A stretch of 64,000 bases of DNA from Bacteroidetes bacterium ADurb.Bin013. Lineage in GTDB: Bacteria; Bacteroidota; Bacteroidia; Bacteroidales; UBA932. The position numbers were made by a program, and so were the translations under genes. Each line of letters begins with the position of its first letter. The first letter of the stretch is position 1. Positions 15,219-27,220 of this stretch are shown here, piece after piece. The notes under the pieces are model-generated. The model did not search any database and was not told the DNA's origin. It worked only from the letters and a program-made list of their open reading frames with translations. Location of the stretch: NCBI GenBank assembly GCA_002071385.1, contig MWFB01000005.1, forward strand, positions 44,102 through 108,101, written 5' to 3'.

Positions 15219-16683
15219 TATCAGCTCGATAGCCAGCCTGCTACTCTATCTCTTTTACCTGGGGCTGGCCCTCTACTTCATTTATGACCTGGTATTCAAG
15301 AAGCACAATCCGGTAAAATCATTATCCTGGATAGTAGTGATGCTCCTTCTCCCGTATGTGGGACTGATCATATACCTTTATGTGGGAAGGGATTTCAGAA
15401 AGAATAAAATTTACAGCCGCAAAGGTCTTCATGACGAACGCCTGAAAAAAGAACTAACTGCCTTTCAACTGGAACAACTGAACCAGGAACAGAATGATTT
15501 GCCGGAAGATATCGCTTTACATAAGAAACTTGTATTTCTGGTACTAAACAACAGCAGGAGCATACTGACAGAGCACAACAGCACACAACTATACTATACA
15601 GGAAAAGAAGCCTTGGAAGCTATGTACGAAAGTGCGCTCAACGCAAGCCATCATATTCACCTGCAATCATTTATCATTGAAAATGATTCGGTCGGTACTC
15701 GATGGAAGAACCTGCTTATGGAAAAAGCTCTGAAGGGTGTGGATGTCTGTGTCATATATGATGATTTTGGCAGCTGGCATTTGCCGCGATCCTTCATCAG
15801 GGATATGCGAGACGCCGGTGTACATATAGAACCTTTCGGCAAGGTGGGATTTCCGGGCATAAGGGTTATGATTAATTACAGGAATCATCGTAAATTATTG
15901 ATTGTAGATGGGGAGGAAGGTTTTTTGGGTGGTGTGAACATTGCAGACAGGTATTATGATGGGGGCTCCAGCATGGAATGGCGTGATACCCAAATCCGTA
16001 TCAGGGGCGAAGCGGTCAAGCAGCTTGAATCGAGTTTTTTAATGGACTGGTACTTCATCACCCATAAAAACCTGCGCCGGAGAAGACATTACAGCTACCA
16101 GCTTTCCTATCTTCAGGAAGATAGTGTACCCGAAACATGTTACATGCAGATAGTCAGTTCCGGGCCCGACAGTGACTGGGCAGATATTATGCAATTGTAT
16201 CTTACCATCATCACGGAAGCCCGTAACCGTATTAGCATAAACACACCGTATTTCATTCCCAATGAGAGCATTCTCAACGCACTCAGGACAGCAGCCCTGG
16301 GCGGGGTAGAGGTGCGTATCATGCTTCCCCTGGAATCCGATGCACGGTTTGTCCATTATGCGAGTCTTTCCTATGTGACTGAACTGCTCGACGCCGGTGT
16401 GAAAGTGTACCTGTACACCAAAGGCTTTATCCATTCCAAGACCATAAGCATTGACGGAAGGTGTTGTGTTATCGGATCAGCCAACCTGGATAACCGGAGC
16501 CTGGAACACCACTTCGAGGTGGGGGCAATCATCTACAATCCCGGTGTCAGCTCCCGGGTGGAAGATGAATTTGACAGATGCATCGGCGATTCCCGTCTTA
16601 TTGTAAGCAGGACGTGGGATAAAAGACCTTTCCGTCATAAAGTGTACGAACAGCTTACCCGCTTGCTGAGCCCTCTGCTGTAA
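15205..16683 (+). CDS. cls: Cardiolipin synthase
   Basis: This 492-aa membrane enzyme of the phospholipase D superfamily condenses two phosphatidylglycerols into cardiolipin. Two N-terminal membrane helices (about 8-28 and 38-58) precede a basic stretch. Two HKD motifs follow: HRKLLIVDGEEGFLGG and HSKTISIDGRCCVIGSAN, the latter ending with the conserved Asn. The ATG at 15205 is chosen because it opens with the expected membrane helix; a frame-open extension to 15115 lies within ubiE. It is co-transcribed with ubiE. Confidence 0.93.
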   Translation: MTNYSISSIASLLLYLFYLGLALYFIYDLVFKKHNPVKSLSWIVVMLLLPYVGLIIYLYVGRDFRKNKIYSRKGLHDERLKKELTAFQLEQLNQEQNDLPEDIALHKKLVFLVLNNSRSILTEHNSTQLYYTGKEALEAMYESALNASHHIHLQSFIIENDSVGTRWKNLLMEKALKGVDVCVIYDDFGSWHLPRSFIRDMRDAGVHIEPFGKVGFPGIRVMINYRNHRKLLIVDGEEGFLGGVNIADRYYDGGSSMEWRDTQIRIRGEAVKQLESSFLMDWYFITHKNLRRRRHYSYQLSYLQEDSVPETCYMQIVSSGPDSDWADIMQLYLTIITEARNRISINTPYFIPNESILNALRTAALGGVEVRIMLPLESDARFVHYASLSYVTELLDAGVKVYLYTKGFIHSKTISIDGRCCVIGSANLDNRSLEHHFEVGAIIYNPGVSSRVEDEFDRCIGDSRLIVSRTWDKRPFRHKVYEQLTRLLSPLL

Positions 16684-16718
16684 GCATCATACCCTGTATT
16701 CGTTACCGTACCTAATTT

Positions 16719-16750
16719 TTTGTCTTGTATTCATAAGATTCGTATATTTG
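16719..16750 (+). promoter_or_regulatory. Promoter of the marR / cysteate synthase operon
   Basis: A -33 element TTTG (16719-16722) and a -7 element TATATTTG (16743-16750) are separated by 20 bases, the usual Bacteroidota spacing. The ATG of marR is 21 bases further on. Confidence 0.65.
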
Positions 16751-16771
16751 TAATAGCATTTACTATATGAT

Positions 16772-17215
16772 ATGTTACTAAGTAAAAAAATGGGAGTATA
16801 CCTGAATCAGGCACATTTTCTGTTCAAACAATGTTTCCTTACGGAATTGGTAAACAACAACGTGGATATTACCCCGGAACAATACCTGCTGATAGACCTG
16901 CTCTGGGACGAGGGCCCGCTTACGCAAAAGGAAATTGCAGTCAAGATGCAGAAAGATAAGAATTCCATAACCAAACTAATAGACGGATTGGAAAAGAAAG
17001 GTTATGTGCGCCGGGAAACAGACAGTGAAGACCGCCGCAAGAATGTGGTGGTCGTGACAGCGTTCGGACAGGCGCAAAAACAGGAAATCACGCACATAGC
17101 CATCAACGCTGCCGACAATATCCTGGGTGGCATTCCTGAAGATGAACTGGCAGCAGTTGTGGATGTGCTGAACAAGCTCAATAAAAACATGAAGAAACTC
17201 CTGAAAAAGAAATGA
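16772..17215 (+). CDS. MarR-family transcriptional regulator
   Basis: This 147-aa winged-helix regulator has the MarR core: GPLTQKEIAVKMQKDKNSITKLIDGLEKKGYV is the recognition-helix region (about residues 51-82), followed by the wing RRETDSEDRRKNVVV. MarR dimers usually repress nearby genes and release DNA on binding small molecules. Its stop overlaps the start of cysteate synthase as ATGA, so it likely controls sulfonolipid precursor supply. The effector is unknown. Confidence 0.87.
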   Translation: MLLSKKMGVYLNQAHFLFKQCFLTELVNNNVDITPEQYLLIDLLWDEGPLTQKEIAVKMQKDKNSITKLIDGLEKKGYVRRETDSEDRRKNVVVVTAFGQAQKQEITHIAINAADNILGGIPEDELAAVVDVLNKLNKNMKKLLKKK

Positions 17216-18462
17216 GTATGGATGCGAGATATGTATTGCAGAATTATGCAACGGGACGGGTTTTTGATGATTCAGGCTGGCTGCTCTCAGACCCCTTGTA
17301 TACGGGCAATACCCTGATCAGGGCTATGTATCATAAGAAGCAACTGGATTACAGTGACCATGGCAAGGGATTCTACCGCTTTGCCGACTGGCTGCCCGTA
17401 AATAGGATCCTGCCCAATTCTGCAGCACCTGTGACCTACAAGAGTGAAGCGCTTGCCCGCCACATAGGGCTCCGGAACCTATACATCACATTCAGCGGAT
17501 ACTGGCCGGAAAGGGGAGCATTCATGAAAACGTGTTCTTTCAAGGAGACCGAGGCTTATTCTGTTTGTGCCCACATTCCTGAAGATGAAAAGCGCACCAT
17601 GGTTGTGGCCTCGGCAGGAAACACCGCCCGTGCATTCGCAAAGGTATGCTCGGATAACAAGATCCCCCTGCTTCTTTTTGTGCCTTATGACAACCTGGAT
17701 ACCCTGTGGTTTGACAAACCGTTGGATCCTTGCGTGCAACTGGTCTGTTCTCCTCCCGGAACGGATTACTTTGATGCCATCGAGCTTAGCAACAAGGTTT
17801 GTGAAGATGAGAACCGTTATTTTGCCGAGGGTGGGGCAAAGAACATTGCCCGCAGGGATGGCATGGGAACCATCGTCCTTTCTGCCACGACCTTTATCGG
17901 TCGTATCCCCGATTATTACTTCCAGGCAGTGGGAAGCGGGACCGGAGTGATCGCTGCCTGGGAAGCGAATGTACGCCTGATAGGGGATGGTCGCTTCGGA
18001 AATCACTTAATGCGGCTTGTTGCTTCACAGAACGCTCCGTTTTTGCCTATCTATGAAGCCTGGGAAACCACCGGCCGTGACATGAAATTTATGAAACCCG
18101 AAGAAGCCAGGCGCAAATGTGCCTGCATCAAAGCCAGGGTTTTGTCCAACAGGAAACCACCTTACGGTATCGCTGGAGGCCTCTACGACGCATTGGTTGA
18201 TACTGGCGGTTATATGGATTACGCCACTAACGAGGAGCTTGAGCGGGCCATGGATTTATTCAGGGAACTGGAAGGCATTGATATTCATCCTGCCGCCGGT
18301 GTGGCCACCGCCAGTTTGATGAAAAATGTAAAGCTGGAAAAAGTGGATGCCTCGGCAATTATCATGCTCAATATAACGGGAGGCGGGGAGGAAAGGTTCA
18401 AAAAAGAAAATAACCTCTGGTACCTCAAGCCGGAAGAGCAGGTTTCATTGTTTAGCGCCTGA
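17212..18462 (+). CDS. Cysteate synthase (PLP enzyme of sulfonolipid synthesis)
   Basis: This 416-aa fold-type II PLP enzyme related to threonine synthase probably makes L-cysteate from O-phosphoserine and sulfite. The PLP lysine is expected at Lys111 in CSFKETEA, followed by the ASAGNT motif at 133-138 and a Gly-rich phosphate loop AVGSGTGVI. Length matches archaeal cysteate synthase. Cysteate is the head group of capnine-type sulfonolipids, and the facing genes encode the next two steps, which supports this reading over threonine synthase. The gene overlaps marR by 4 bases and its end overlaps the opposing reductase by 18 bases. Confidence 0.82.
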   Translation: MSMDARYVLQNYATGRVFDDSGWLLSDPLYTGNTLIRAMYHKKQLDYSDHGKGFYRFADWLPVNRILPNSAAPVTYKSEALARHIGLRNLYITFSGYWPERGAFMKTCSFKETEAYSVCAHIPEDEKRTMVVASAGNTARAFAKVCSDNKIPLLLFVPYDNLDTLWFDKPLDPCVQLVCSPPGTDYFDAIELSNKVCEDENRYFAEGGAKNIARRDGMGTIVLSATTFIGRIPDYYFQAVGSGTGVIAAWEANVRLIGDGRFGNHLMRLVASQNAPFLPIYEAWETTGRDMKFMKPEEARRKCACIKARVLSNRKPPYGIAGGLYDALVDTGGYMDYATNEELERAMDLFRELEGIDIHPAAGVATASLMKNVKLEKVDASAIIMLNITGGGEERFKKENNLWYLKPEEQVSLFSA

Positions 18463-19269
18463 CAGGGGAGAGTCGGGTTCTTTGGCCATAACACGGTATT
18501 CCAGCCTGGACACAAACTGTGGAAAGAATTTTGATATCCATACGGTAGCTTTTCCAATTGTGGTAAGGATCACAAAATTTTTCCGTTTTCTGATACCCTT
18601 GAGCATATACAGGGCCACATCCCTGGCAGTCATCATTTTTTCTTCAGCCCTGGGGGTAGCCCCTTGCGGCGTTCCGTCAGCCGTGAGGGCAGCAACACGA
18701 ACATTTGAAGATGTGAATCCCGGTGCGAACGTCATCACGTGCAACCCATCGTAAAGATGTTCGGTACGAAGAGTGTCCAGGAAACCATTCATGGCGAATT
18801 TCGAAGCCGAATACCCCGTGCGCCCCGGTAGTCCTCTGAAACCCGCAATGGATGTCACCCCGACGACAGAACCTTTACTTTCAAGCAGCCATGGCAAAGC
18901 GTATTTAGTACAATAAACGCATCCCCAGAAATTGACATCCATCAGCCTTTTCATGACTGACAGGTCCAGGTCTTTGAACAGGGCACGCATGGAAAGGCCG
19001 GCGTTGTTGACCAGGATGTCTATCCTGCCAAAACGGCTGATTGTATCTTCTACCAGGTGTTTGCAGTCAGATTCAACCGTCACATCAGTAACAACCGTCA
19101 ACACAGGGTGGCCGTGCAATTCTTCTTCCAGGTCCTTAAGCTTGACGGCAGAACGCGCTGCCAATACCACAGAAGCTCCTTCACGGGAAAAAACACGGGC
19201 ACATTCCAACCCTATGCCGGAAGAGGCGCCCGTAATGATTACAACTTTATCCTTAAGACAGCCAGCCAT
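18445..19269 (-). CDS. Short-chain dehydrogenase, candidate 3-ketocapnine reductase
   Basis: This 274-aa NAD(P)-dependent short-chain dehydrogenase shows a nucleotide-binding TGASSGIG motif (13-20), an NNAG motif, and the catalytic Ser plus YSASK near residues 144-161. The C-terminal region RKRKNFVILTTIGKATVW resembles membrane-associated reductases of the 3-ketosphinganine type. It starts 2 bases after the cysteate acyltransferase stop. The inferred role is reduction of the 3-keto sulfonolipid base to capnine. SDRs are broad, so the substrate comes from context. Confidence 0.75.
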   Translation of the reverse strand: MAGCLKDKVVIITGASSGIGLECARVFSREGASVVLAARSAVKLKDLEEELHGHPVLTVVTDVTVESDCKHLVEDTISRFGRIDILVNNAGLSMRALFKDLDLSVMKRLMDVNFWGCVYCTKYALPWLLESKGSVVGVTSIAGFRGLPGRTGYSASKFAMNGFLDTLRTEHLYDGLHVMTFAPGFTSSNVRVAALTADGTPQGATPRAEEKMMTARDVALYMLKGIRKRKNFVILTTIGKATVWISKFFPQFVSRLEYRVMAKEPDSPLSGAKQ

Positions 19270-19271
19270 AC

Positions 19272-20525
19272 TTATTTGATAGCCATATTTTTGATCTCAT
19301 TGCCTTTATACAAGCCTTTCTGGAGTTTTTCCTGGATCTTACTAAAGGCGTTGAGGGTGTATGTCACATGTTCCAGGGAGTGCATGGCAGTGGGAATGAG
19401 CCGGTACATGATCACATCACGGGGAACTACCGGGTATACCACAACAGAGCAGAATATCCTGTAGTTTTCCCTCAGGTCTATAAGGATGTTCGTAGCCTCG
19501 GTAAGTTCACCCTTGAGGAAAACAGGAGTGACGCAGGCTTCGGCAGGACCAATGTCGAAGCCGTTCTTTTTTAAACCTTCCTGGAGTTTTGTCGTTATGA
19601 GCCAAAGTTTTTCGCGTAATTCAGGCATGGTCCGGATCATATCAAGGCGTTTGAGCAATCCTTCCACCATGGGCATGGGAAGGCTCTTGGCATAAATCTG
19701 GGAGCGCAGGTTGTATCTCAGGTAATTGATGATTTCTGCAGGCCCTGCTACAAATCCGCCAATCCCGGCCATGGCTTTGGCAAAAGCCCCGAAGTACAGG
19801 TCCACTTCATCCATCACGTTGAAATGCTCGGATGTACCCCGTCCGTTCTTTCCCATAACACCAAATCCGTGTGCGTCATCTATCAGGATGCGGAAATTGT
19901 ATTTTTTCTTCAGTGATACAATTTTATCCAGAAAGCCAAGCGCACCGGTCATTCCATATACACCCTCGGTGATGAGCAGGATGCCTCCCCCGCTTTTTTC
20001 TGTAAGTCGAGTGGCCCGTTCCAGTGCTTTGTCGCACTTTTCCAGGTCGTTGTGGGGGTAGACTATACGCTGACCCATATGCAGGCGCATCCCGTCCATG
20101 ATGCAGGCGTGAGCCTGGGAATCGTATACCACAACATCGCGCCGGTTAAGCAGTGCGTCTATGGTTGAAACCATTCCCTGGTATCCGAAATTGAACAGGT
20201 AGGCGTCCTCTTTCTTTTCAAAATCTGCCAGTTCACGCTCCAGACGCTCGTGCAGGGAGGTGTGCCCGCTCATCATCCTGGCCCCCATGGGGTATGCAAG
20301 ACCCCACTTTGCTGCCGCCTCGGCATCGGCTTTCCTGACATCGGGATGGTTAGCCAGGCCCAGGTAGTTGTTGAATGTCCAGGCAAGAACCTGCTTCCCC
20401 TGGAATGTCATGTAAGGTTCAATGGGTCCTTCGAGTTTCGGGAACATGTAATATCCGTGAGCTTTCCTGCGGTATTGGCCCAGAGGCCCTCCTTCGTCCT
20501 TTCTGATTCTTTCAAAAATGTCCAT
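19272..20525 (-). CDS. Cysteate acyltransferase (serine palmitoyltransferase-like)
   Basis: This 417-aa PLP enzyme of the alpha-oxoamine synthase family condenses an amino acid with an acyl thioester, releasing CO2. Features are FNNYLGLANHP, SGHTSLHERLE, His139 that stacks on PLP, the IDDAHGFGVMG aspartate (about 216-226) and the PLP lysine Lys250 in FGAFAKAMAG. The family includes serine palmitoyltransferase and 2-amino-3-ketobutyrate ligase. With cysteate synthase and an SDR adjacent, the likely product is 3-ketocapnine. It sits 2 bases after gyrB, so it is probably expressed with it. Confidence 0.8.
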   Translation of the reverse strand: MDIFERIRKDEGGPLGQYRRKAHGYYMFPKLEGPIEPYMTFQGKQVLAWTFNNYLGLANHPDVRKADAEAAAKWGLAYPMGARMMSGHTSLHERLERELADFEKKEDAYLFNFGYQGMVSTIDALLNRRDVVVYDSQAHACIMDGMRLHMGQRIVYPHNDLEKCDKALERATRLTEKSGGGILLITEGVYGMTGALGFLDKIVSLKKKYNFRILIDDAHGFGVMGKNGRGTSEHFNVMDEVDLYFGAFAKAMAGIGGFVAGPAEIINYLRYNLRSQIYAKSLPMPMVEGLLKRLDMIRTMPELREKLWLITTKLQEGLKKNGFDIGPAEACVTPVFLKGELTEATNILIDLRENYRIFCSVVVYPVVPRDVIMYRLIPTAMHSLEHVTYTLNAFSKIQEKLQKGLYKGNEIKNMAIK

Positions 20526-20527
20526 GA

Positions 20528-22552
<2,025 letters not shown>

Positions 22553-22568
22553 TCAATAAAAATCCTAA

Positions 22569-24203
22569 TCAGAAACGTAAGGTTATTCCTCCCCCAAAAG
22601 TCAATCCTGGATTGGGATAGAGATAAAAATAAGCGATATCTGTGTTTAGTAGATTATTGCCAAAAACATACACCCCGAAAAACTTCTTTACTACGTATTC
22701 AACACGGGCTCCCAGATCAAAAAAACCTGGAACGGTTACGGAGGGATTTCCGGTCATCCAGTTGGGAGCCGCGCATGCATCACGCCAATAGCCCGTTGCC
22801 GAGACAATGATACGTTCTCTCCAGTTATAGCGTGCAAACGCCTTGATCTCCCAGGCAGGCTTGTGCCATGGAGGTGTTCCCGAACTGAGGGAATACTTGT
22901 GCCATTGTCCTGATAGGCTTGCCTGAAAAGGCCGAGAATGATAATCTATTGAACCTCCTGCCGTGTACCTGGTCTCATCTGAATAACCTAGTGTGAACAA
23001 ACTTGGATAACCCTGTTGAACAGCCTGTGTCAGGTAGAAAAACTGGCTCTTTGTATACCGGTAGGCGCCAAACAGCCTGTAGTGGAGGCCATCAGCAATG
23101 GTGCCTTTGAATCCTGCCTCTACATCCCAGGGCACCGTTGCATCGAACAACTGATTGACAAATACCCATGAATTCTCTGTCATTCTCTCCTGGTAGGTAT
23201 TCAGGGCATGGTATCCTTTGATTCCGGCAAAGATGGTCAACCAGTCATCGGCAAGGGTAAGGTGTGCGTCAAACCATGGGAAAAAGCCAAATTTGTTGCC
23301 ATCGGGCCTTAACAGGTATTGAGCGCGAAGCCCGGCTCCTACCCTGAACCTGTCACCTTTCAGAATGACATGCGGAAATAAGCTTATCACGGCCCGGGAA
23401 GCCGAGTTTCCGTCCGTTGTCCACCGGTCGCTGGCAAAACGGGTTTCCGCATTCAGGTTAATTGAGAAACTCCCGGACAGGTTGTAGCCGGCCAATGCTT
23501 CGATATCCAGGATATTTTCACGAATTACCGGCAGATCGTCTCCAACACCGTGCATATTGTTCTTCGCATGAGTGTAAGCCGATTTCCAGTAATAAAGCCA
23601 GGTGCCTGCTGCCTGGTTAAGGGCATATGTTTCAACGGCTACTCCGGCATTGTAGTAGTTCTGGTATGAGGGGCTCAGGGAGGATAAGACATCCACCACA
23701 GCATAGTCGTTTTTCAGGTGTTCTCCCAGGGCGATTAACCGGAACGTGTTTTTCTTTCCCCTGTGTTCCAGCGTTAAACGTCCGTCCGTCCGCATCCTGT
23801 CTTCTTCACTGAACAGGGAACGATGACGGGCTTGAAGACCTGCATACCAGCCCGCACCCATGGGAGCCTGCAAGAGGATGTCTGCACGGGGTGTCCAGGG
23901 ATACCCTAAGCCAAAGTCTATGGTCCCGTAGCGCTTTGGCGCCTGGCCGGAAGACCTGACAACTGCCGGTGGCAGGGGAATGAATTCAAACAGGTCCGCC
24001 AGGGGTTTGCCAACTATGCTGTATTGAAAGGAAGTATTGAATATACGCAGCGAATCAGGGACCTGTGTTTCCAGCATGGGTTTGGTTACCTCTATCAGAT
24101 CGGCATCGTAGAGGCGTTCAACCTGTATCACGGGATTGATCTGGTTTTGCGCGTTCAACGAAAAACCTGACAGGCAGCATGCTATGAATAGCCATCTTTT
24201 CAT
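22569..24203 (-). CDS. Outer membrane beta-barrel protein without plug domain
   Basis: This 544-aa protein begins with a signal peptide (about 18 residues, ending SLNAQ). After roughly 80 residues come alternating aromatic/hydrophobic strands typical of a TonB-receptor-like barrel, ending in the canonical terminal GGGITLRF with Phe last. No carboxypeptidase-like or plug domain is visible, and the length is below that of full receptors, so it may be a plugless channel or a partner of the upstream TPR protein, which overlaps it by 4 bases (ATGA). The ligand is unknown. Confidence 0.72.
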   Translation of the reverse strand: MKRWLFIACCLSGFSLNAQNQINPVIQVERLYDADLIEVTKPMLETQVPDSLRIFNTSFQYSIVGKPLADLFEFIPLPPAVVRSSGQAPKRYGTIDFGLGYPWTPRADILLQAPMGAGWYAGLQARHRSLFSEEDRMRTDGRLTLEHRGKKNTFRLIALGEHLKNDYAVVDVLSSLSPSYQNYYNAGVAVETYALNQAAGTWLYYWKSAYTHAKNNMHGVGDDLPVIRENILDIEALAGYNLSGSFSINLNAETRFASDRWTTDGNSASRAVISLFPHVILKGDRFRVGAGLRAQYLLRPDGNKFGFFPWFDAHLTLADDWLTIFAGIKGYHALNTYQERMTENSWVFVNQLFDATVPWDVEAGFKGTIADGLHYRLFGAYRYTKSQFFYLTQAVQQGYPSLFTLGYSDETRYTAGGSIDYHSRPFQASLSGQWHKYSLSSGTPPWHKPAWEIKAFARYNWRERIIVSATGYWRDACAAPNWMTGNPSVTVPGFFDLGARVEYVVKKFFGVYVFGNNLLNTDIAYFYLYPNPGLTFGGGITLRF

Positions 24204-27166
24204 GGTGCTTCTTCCTCACATTTTTTTATCCGCAGTGAGATTATCCGTTCAATATCATCTGGTTCGGAAGGTTTATACCCTTTCTGTACGCTTTCGTAGG
24301 TAGCCCTGGCCTGTGTCCATTCACCCCTTTCCGCATAAATATCCCCTAACAGGATATAAGCCCGTGCAATCCAGTATTCCTGAGGAGTATCCGTATCGGC
24401 AAAATTATATATCATGTTCTCGGCCTTGTCAAAATTCCCGGAATCGAAAGCATCCTTACATAACAGGTAGCTGGCCTCTGCGCCGATAGGCGTATGATTT
24501 TCAACGGAGAGCTCTTCCAGCAGCAGCAATGCTTCAGCTCTTTCACCCAGGGCAAGGTGGCTGAGTGCTTTTACATATTTGGCATCGGTATATACAGATT
24601 CATTGAAAGCTTTGTTTGCCAACACCTTATCAGATTGAACCACGGCATTCCGGTACTGTTTGTTTTTATAGAAAGCCCACGTCAGCCACTTTTGGGCATC
24701 CAGGCGGTTCTTCTCGATTTGCGCGATGTCGTAGAGGCTCATATAGGCATCCACGGCATTAGAGTATTGTTCAAGGTCGTACTGGATGGCTGCGTAATTT
24801 CTGGTCGCAAGTTCGGTGAATGATCCGGAGGGGCTTTTCATGACCTCCAGGTAGGCATCGGCAGCCTGTTGCATTTTGCCCAGCTTTGAGTGACATTCGC
24901 CCAGATAGAAATAAGCTGCCGGAATCTTTACACTTTTTGGGTATTTGCCGATAAATTTGTTCAGGGCGGTAACGGCTGCCGCTGGTGAATTATTCAGGAA
25001 TAATTGCTCGGCCGAGGTAAAGGCCATTATTTCCTTTTCATCAGGGCTTTTTCCTGAATCAATCCCCAGGCTTTCCAAGTAGTTGAAGAATCCCTCCGAG
25101 TCGTTCCGGGACATGTATACATTTTCAATGCCGGCCAGTGCGTTGGCTGCATCGGGGGAATCGGGGTAACGGCGCAGCACTTCCTTGTAATAATCCAGGG
25201 CTGCGTCCGGGTTCTGCATGTTGATTCTGATAAGTCCCAGCTCTACCAGTGCTTTTGCGTGGATAGCCCGGTGTGAGTCAAATGAAAGTATGGTATTGAA
25301 CCTTTCTTCTGCCTTTTCGTATTGGTTTGTCTGGACATAAGTCCTTCCCTGTTCGAACAGGGCCGATGAAAAAAACGGGGAAGTGGGGTATTCCTGCATC
25401 AGCCGGTCCAGTGTGATGATTTTCTCTGCCTCCAGGTTCAGGACACCCTGGGCCATGGCTATCTGAAACAACGCATAATCGGGAGCAGCCGTGTTGTAGT
25501 CCAGTGCGCGCTGATATTCTCCGGCTGCTTCCTGGTGCTTGTACTGCGCAAAAGCACAATCACCAAGCCTGAGGTAAGTATCTGCCACAAGGCTTCTGTT
25601 GCTCACACCCAGTCTGAGATACCTGTTGAACCAGTCTGCAGCGTTAGGGTAATCACGCATTTTGAAGTAGGCATAACCAATATTGTAATGGCTTGTCCGG
25701 TATTTTTCCGGATTGGAAAACGATCCGCTCTCTTTGATGAATTGCCTCCAAATGTTGATTGCATTGTTGAACTTATTGTCACGGTATAAGCATTCTGCTA
25801 TCCAGTAGGGTTCCTGTGCCAGCGAAAAATACTTTTCAGCATCCCGGAAAGAACCGGTCTGGTATAGCTGTATGCCTCTCAGGAAAGCTGCCTTTTTCAG
25901 GTCCCTGCTGTTTTCAGCCGTGGGATTTTTCAACGCCTGCAGGGCTTCCACAGCCGAGGCATAATCCTGGTTCATAAAGAAATTAGCTGCAATATATGTC
26001 TGGATTTCATCCAGCTTTGGGGAATCCGGATATTCTTTCCTGTATGAGGACAATACCTGTATGTCTCCGTTCAGATCAAAAGAGAGTTTTGCGTAGTTAT
26101 AAAAAGCATCTTCCCTTATGTCAGGGTCGTAAGGCATGACACTGGCCCTTTTGAAGGAAACCAGGGCATCTACCTTGTTCCGCAGCCGGATATACGATTC
26201 TCCCAGATGGTACAGGGCGTTCTGACCCAGACTGTCCTGCCTTTCTCCCACTATGGAGAGCTGTTCAGCGGCCTGCACGTAATCACCCAGTTTGAAATAC
26301 AGGATTCCGGAAAAATACCTGTCTGTCAAAGTCAGGTTACTGATATCTTTCAGGTAATCGTCAAAGAAACTGCGTGCTTCAACTGTCCTGTCCAGGGCAA
26401 AATAGGCTTCTGACAAGGTCTTGGCCAGGGTGGTACGCAATGCCTTATCGGATTGCTGGTATATGGGAACACCCTTTTTGATAACCTGCCCGTATTGCTT
26501 AAGGTATAATAATGACTGAAGCAGGTAGGCCGTGGAGAGGGAAGCATACTGCGGCACTTCCATAAGCGGTTCAAGTAAAGGCACAGCTTCCTCAAAACGT
26601 CCTTCAGCATAATGGATGTATCCCCGGTAATACCTTGAGGCCCATTTGTAGGATTCGCCCACCGGGTAATTTTCTGCTTCCAGGAACAGCGCTACGGCTT
26701 GTTCCGTATCACCGCGCTGCATGGTGGCATATCCTTTCCTGAAAGTGTATGAAGCGCGTTCTTTTTCCGGAAGCCGGCGGACCTTGACTTTATCGTAACA
26801 GGTGATCGCTTCTTTGAACAGGTTACCGGAAGCATACAGGTTCCCTAATTTGAAATATACCAGGTTTTTTAAAGGAGCCGAGGGATGTTTTTGCTCCCAC
26901 CAGGAAACACGGTCTGCAATGGCACGGTCTTCCATTGCGATTTCACACAAAAGCCTGTAAGAGGCTACAAGAGATTCCTTCCCCGGCATATCGTCCGTTT
27001 CCGGTCTGTTAAACAGCTCATAGGCACTCCAGTACTGCTCCTGCCTGAAGAGTTCAACTGCCCTGGCAAACAGGTCATCACCGGAGTGTTGCGGTGCCTG
27101 GCCGTAGAAGGTGCCTGAGGTCAGGAGTATAACAGTGAGAATAACAGTACGCAACCTGTATGTCAT
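24200..27166 (-). CDS. Large exported tetratricopeptide-repeat protein
   Basis: This 988-aa protein is built almost wholly of TPR units: repeated W/Y-x-x-A pairs such as EQYWSAYELF, GDTEQAVALF and GDYVQAAEQL recur about every 35-40 residues throughout. It starts at the ATG at 27166, followed by a signal peptide (RTVILTVILLTSGTFYG). A TTG at 27190 lies inside the promoter box and is discounted. TPR arrays mediate protein contacts, here in the periplasm, probably with the barrel protein encoded 4 bases downstream. The function is not recognised. Confidence 0.8.
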   Translation of the reverse strand: MTYRLRTVILTVILLTSGTFYGQAPQHSGDDLFARAVELFRQEQYWSAYELFNRPETDDMPGKESLVASYRLLCEIAMEDRAIADRVSWWEQKHPSAPLKNLVYFKLGNLYASGNLFKEAITCYDKVKVRRLPEKERASYTFRKGYATMQRGDTEQAVALFLEAENYPVGESYKWASRYYRGYIHYAEGRFEEAVPLLEPLMEVPQYASLSTAYLLQSLLYLKQYGQVIKKGVPIYQQSDKALRTTLAKTLSEAYFALDRTVEARSFFDDYLKDISNLTLTDRYFSGILYFKLGDYVQAAEQLSIVGERQDSLGQNALYHLGESYIRLRNKVDALVSFKRASVMPYDPDIREDAFYNYAKLSFDLNGDIQVLSSYRKEYPDSPKLDEIQTYIAANFFMNQDYASAVEALQALKNPTAENSRDLKKAAFLRGIQLYQTGSFRDAEKYFSLAQEPYWIAECLYRDNKFNNAINIWRQFIKESGSFSNPEKYRTSHYNIGYAYFKMRDYPNAADWFNRYLRLGVSNRSLVADTYLRLGDCAFAQYKHQEAAGEYQRALDYNTAAPDYALFQIAMAQGVLNLEAEKIITLDRLMQEYPTSPFFSSALFEQGRTYVQTNQYEKAEERFNTILSFDSHRAIHAKALVELGLIRINMQNPDAALDYYKEVLRRYPDSPDAANALAGIENVYMSRNDSEGFFNYLESLGIDSGKSPDEKEIMAFTSAEQLFLNNSPAAAVTALNKFIGKYPKSVKIPAAYFYLGECHSKLGKMQQAADAYLEVMKSPSGSFTELATRNYAAIQYDLEQYSNAVDAYMSLYDIAQIEKNRLDAQKWLTWAFYKNKQYRNAVVQSDKVLANKAFNESVYTDAKYVKALSHLALGERAEALLLLEELSVENHTPIGAEASYLLCKDAFDSGNFDKAENMIYNFADTDTPQEYWIARAYILLGDIYAERGEWTQARATYESVQKGYKPSEPDDIERIISLRIKKCEEEAP

Positions 27167-27187
27167 GTGTAATACGTGATTATTGAG

Positions 27188-27195
27188 CAAATATA
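27188..27195 (-). promoter_or_regulatory. Promoter TATATTTG of the TPR protein gene
   Basis: A perfect -7 element on the minus strand lies 21 bases before the ATG at 27166, in the gap after xerD, separating the TPR/barrel unit from the ftsE-nth-xerD operon. Confidence 0.55.
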
Positions 27196-27220
27196 CTGTT
27201 TTTCAAGAATCATACCATAA

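Noticed and set aside
27167..27190. A TTG start at 27190 for the TPR protein
   Set aside because: It overlaps the TATATTTG promoter box; the ATG at 27166 begins a normal signal peptide.
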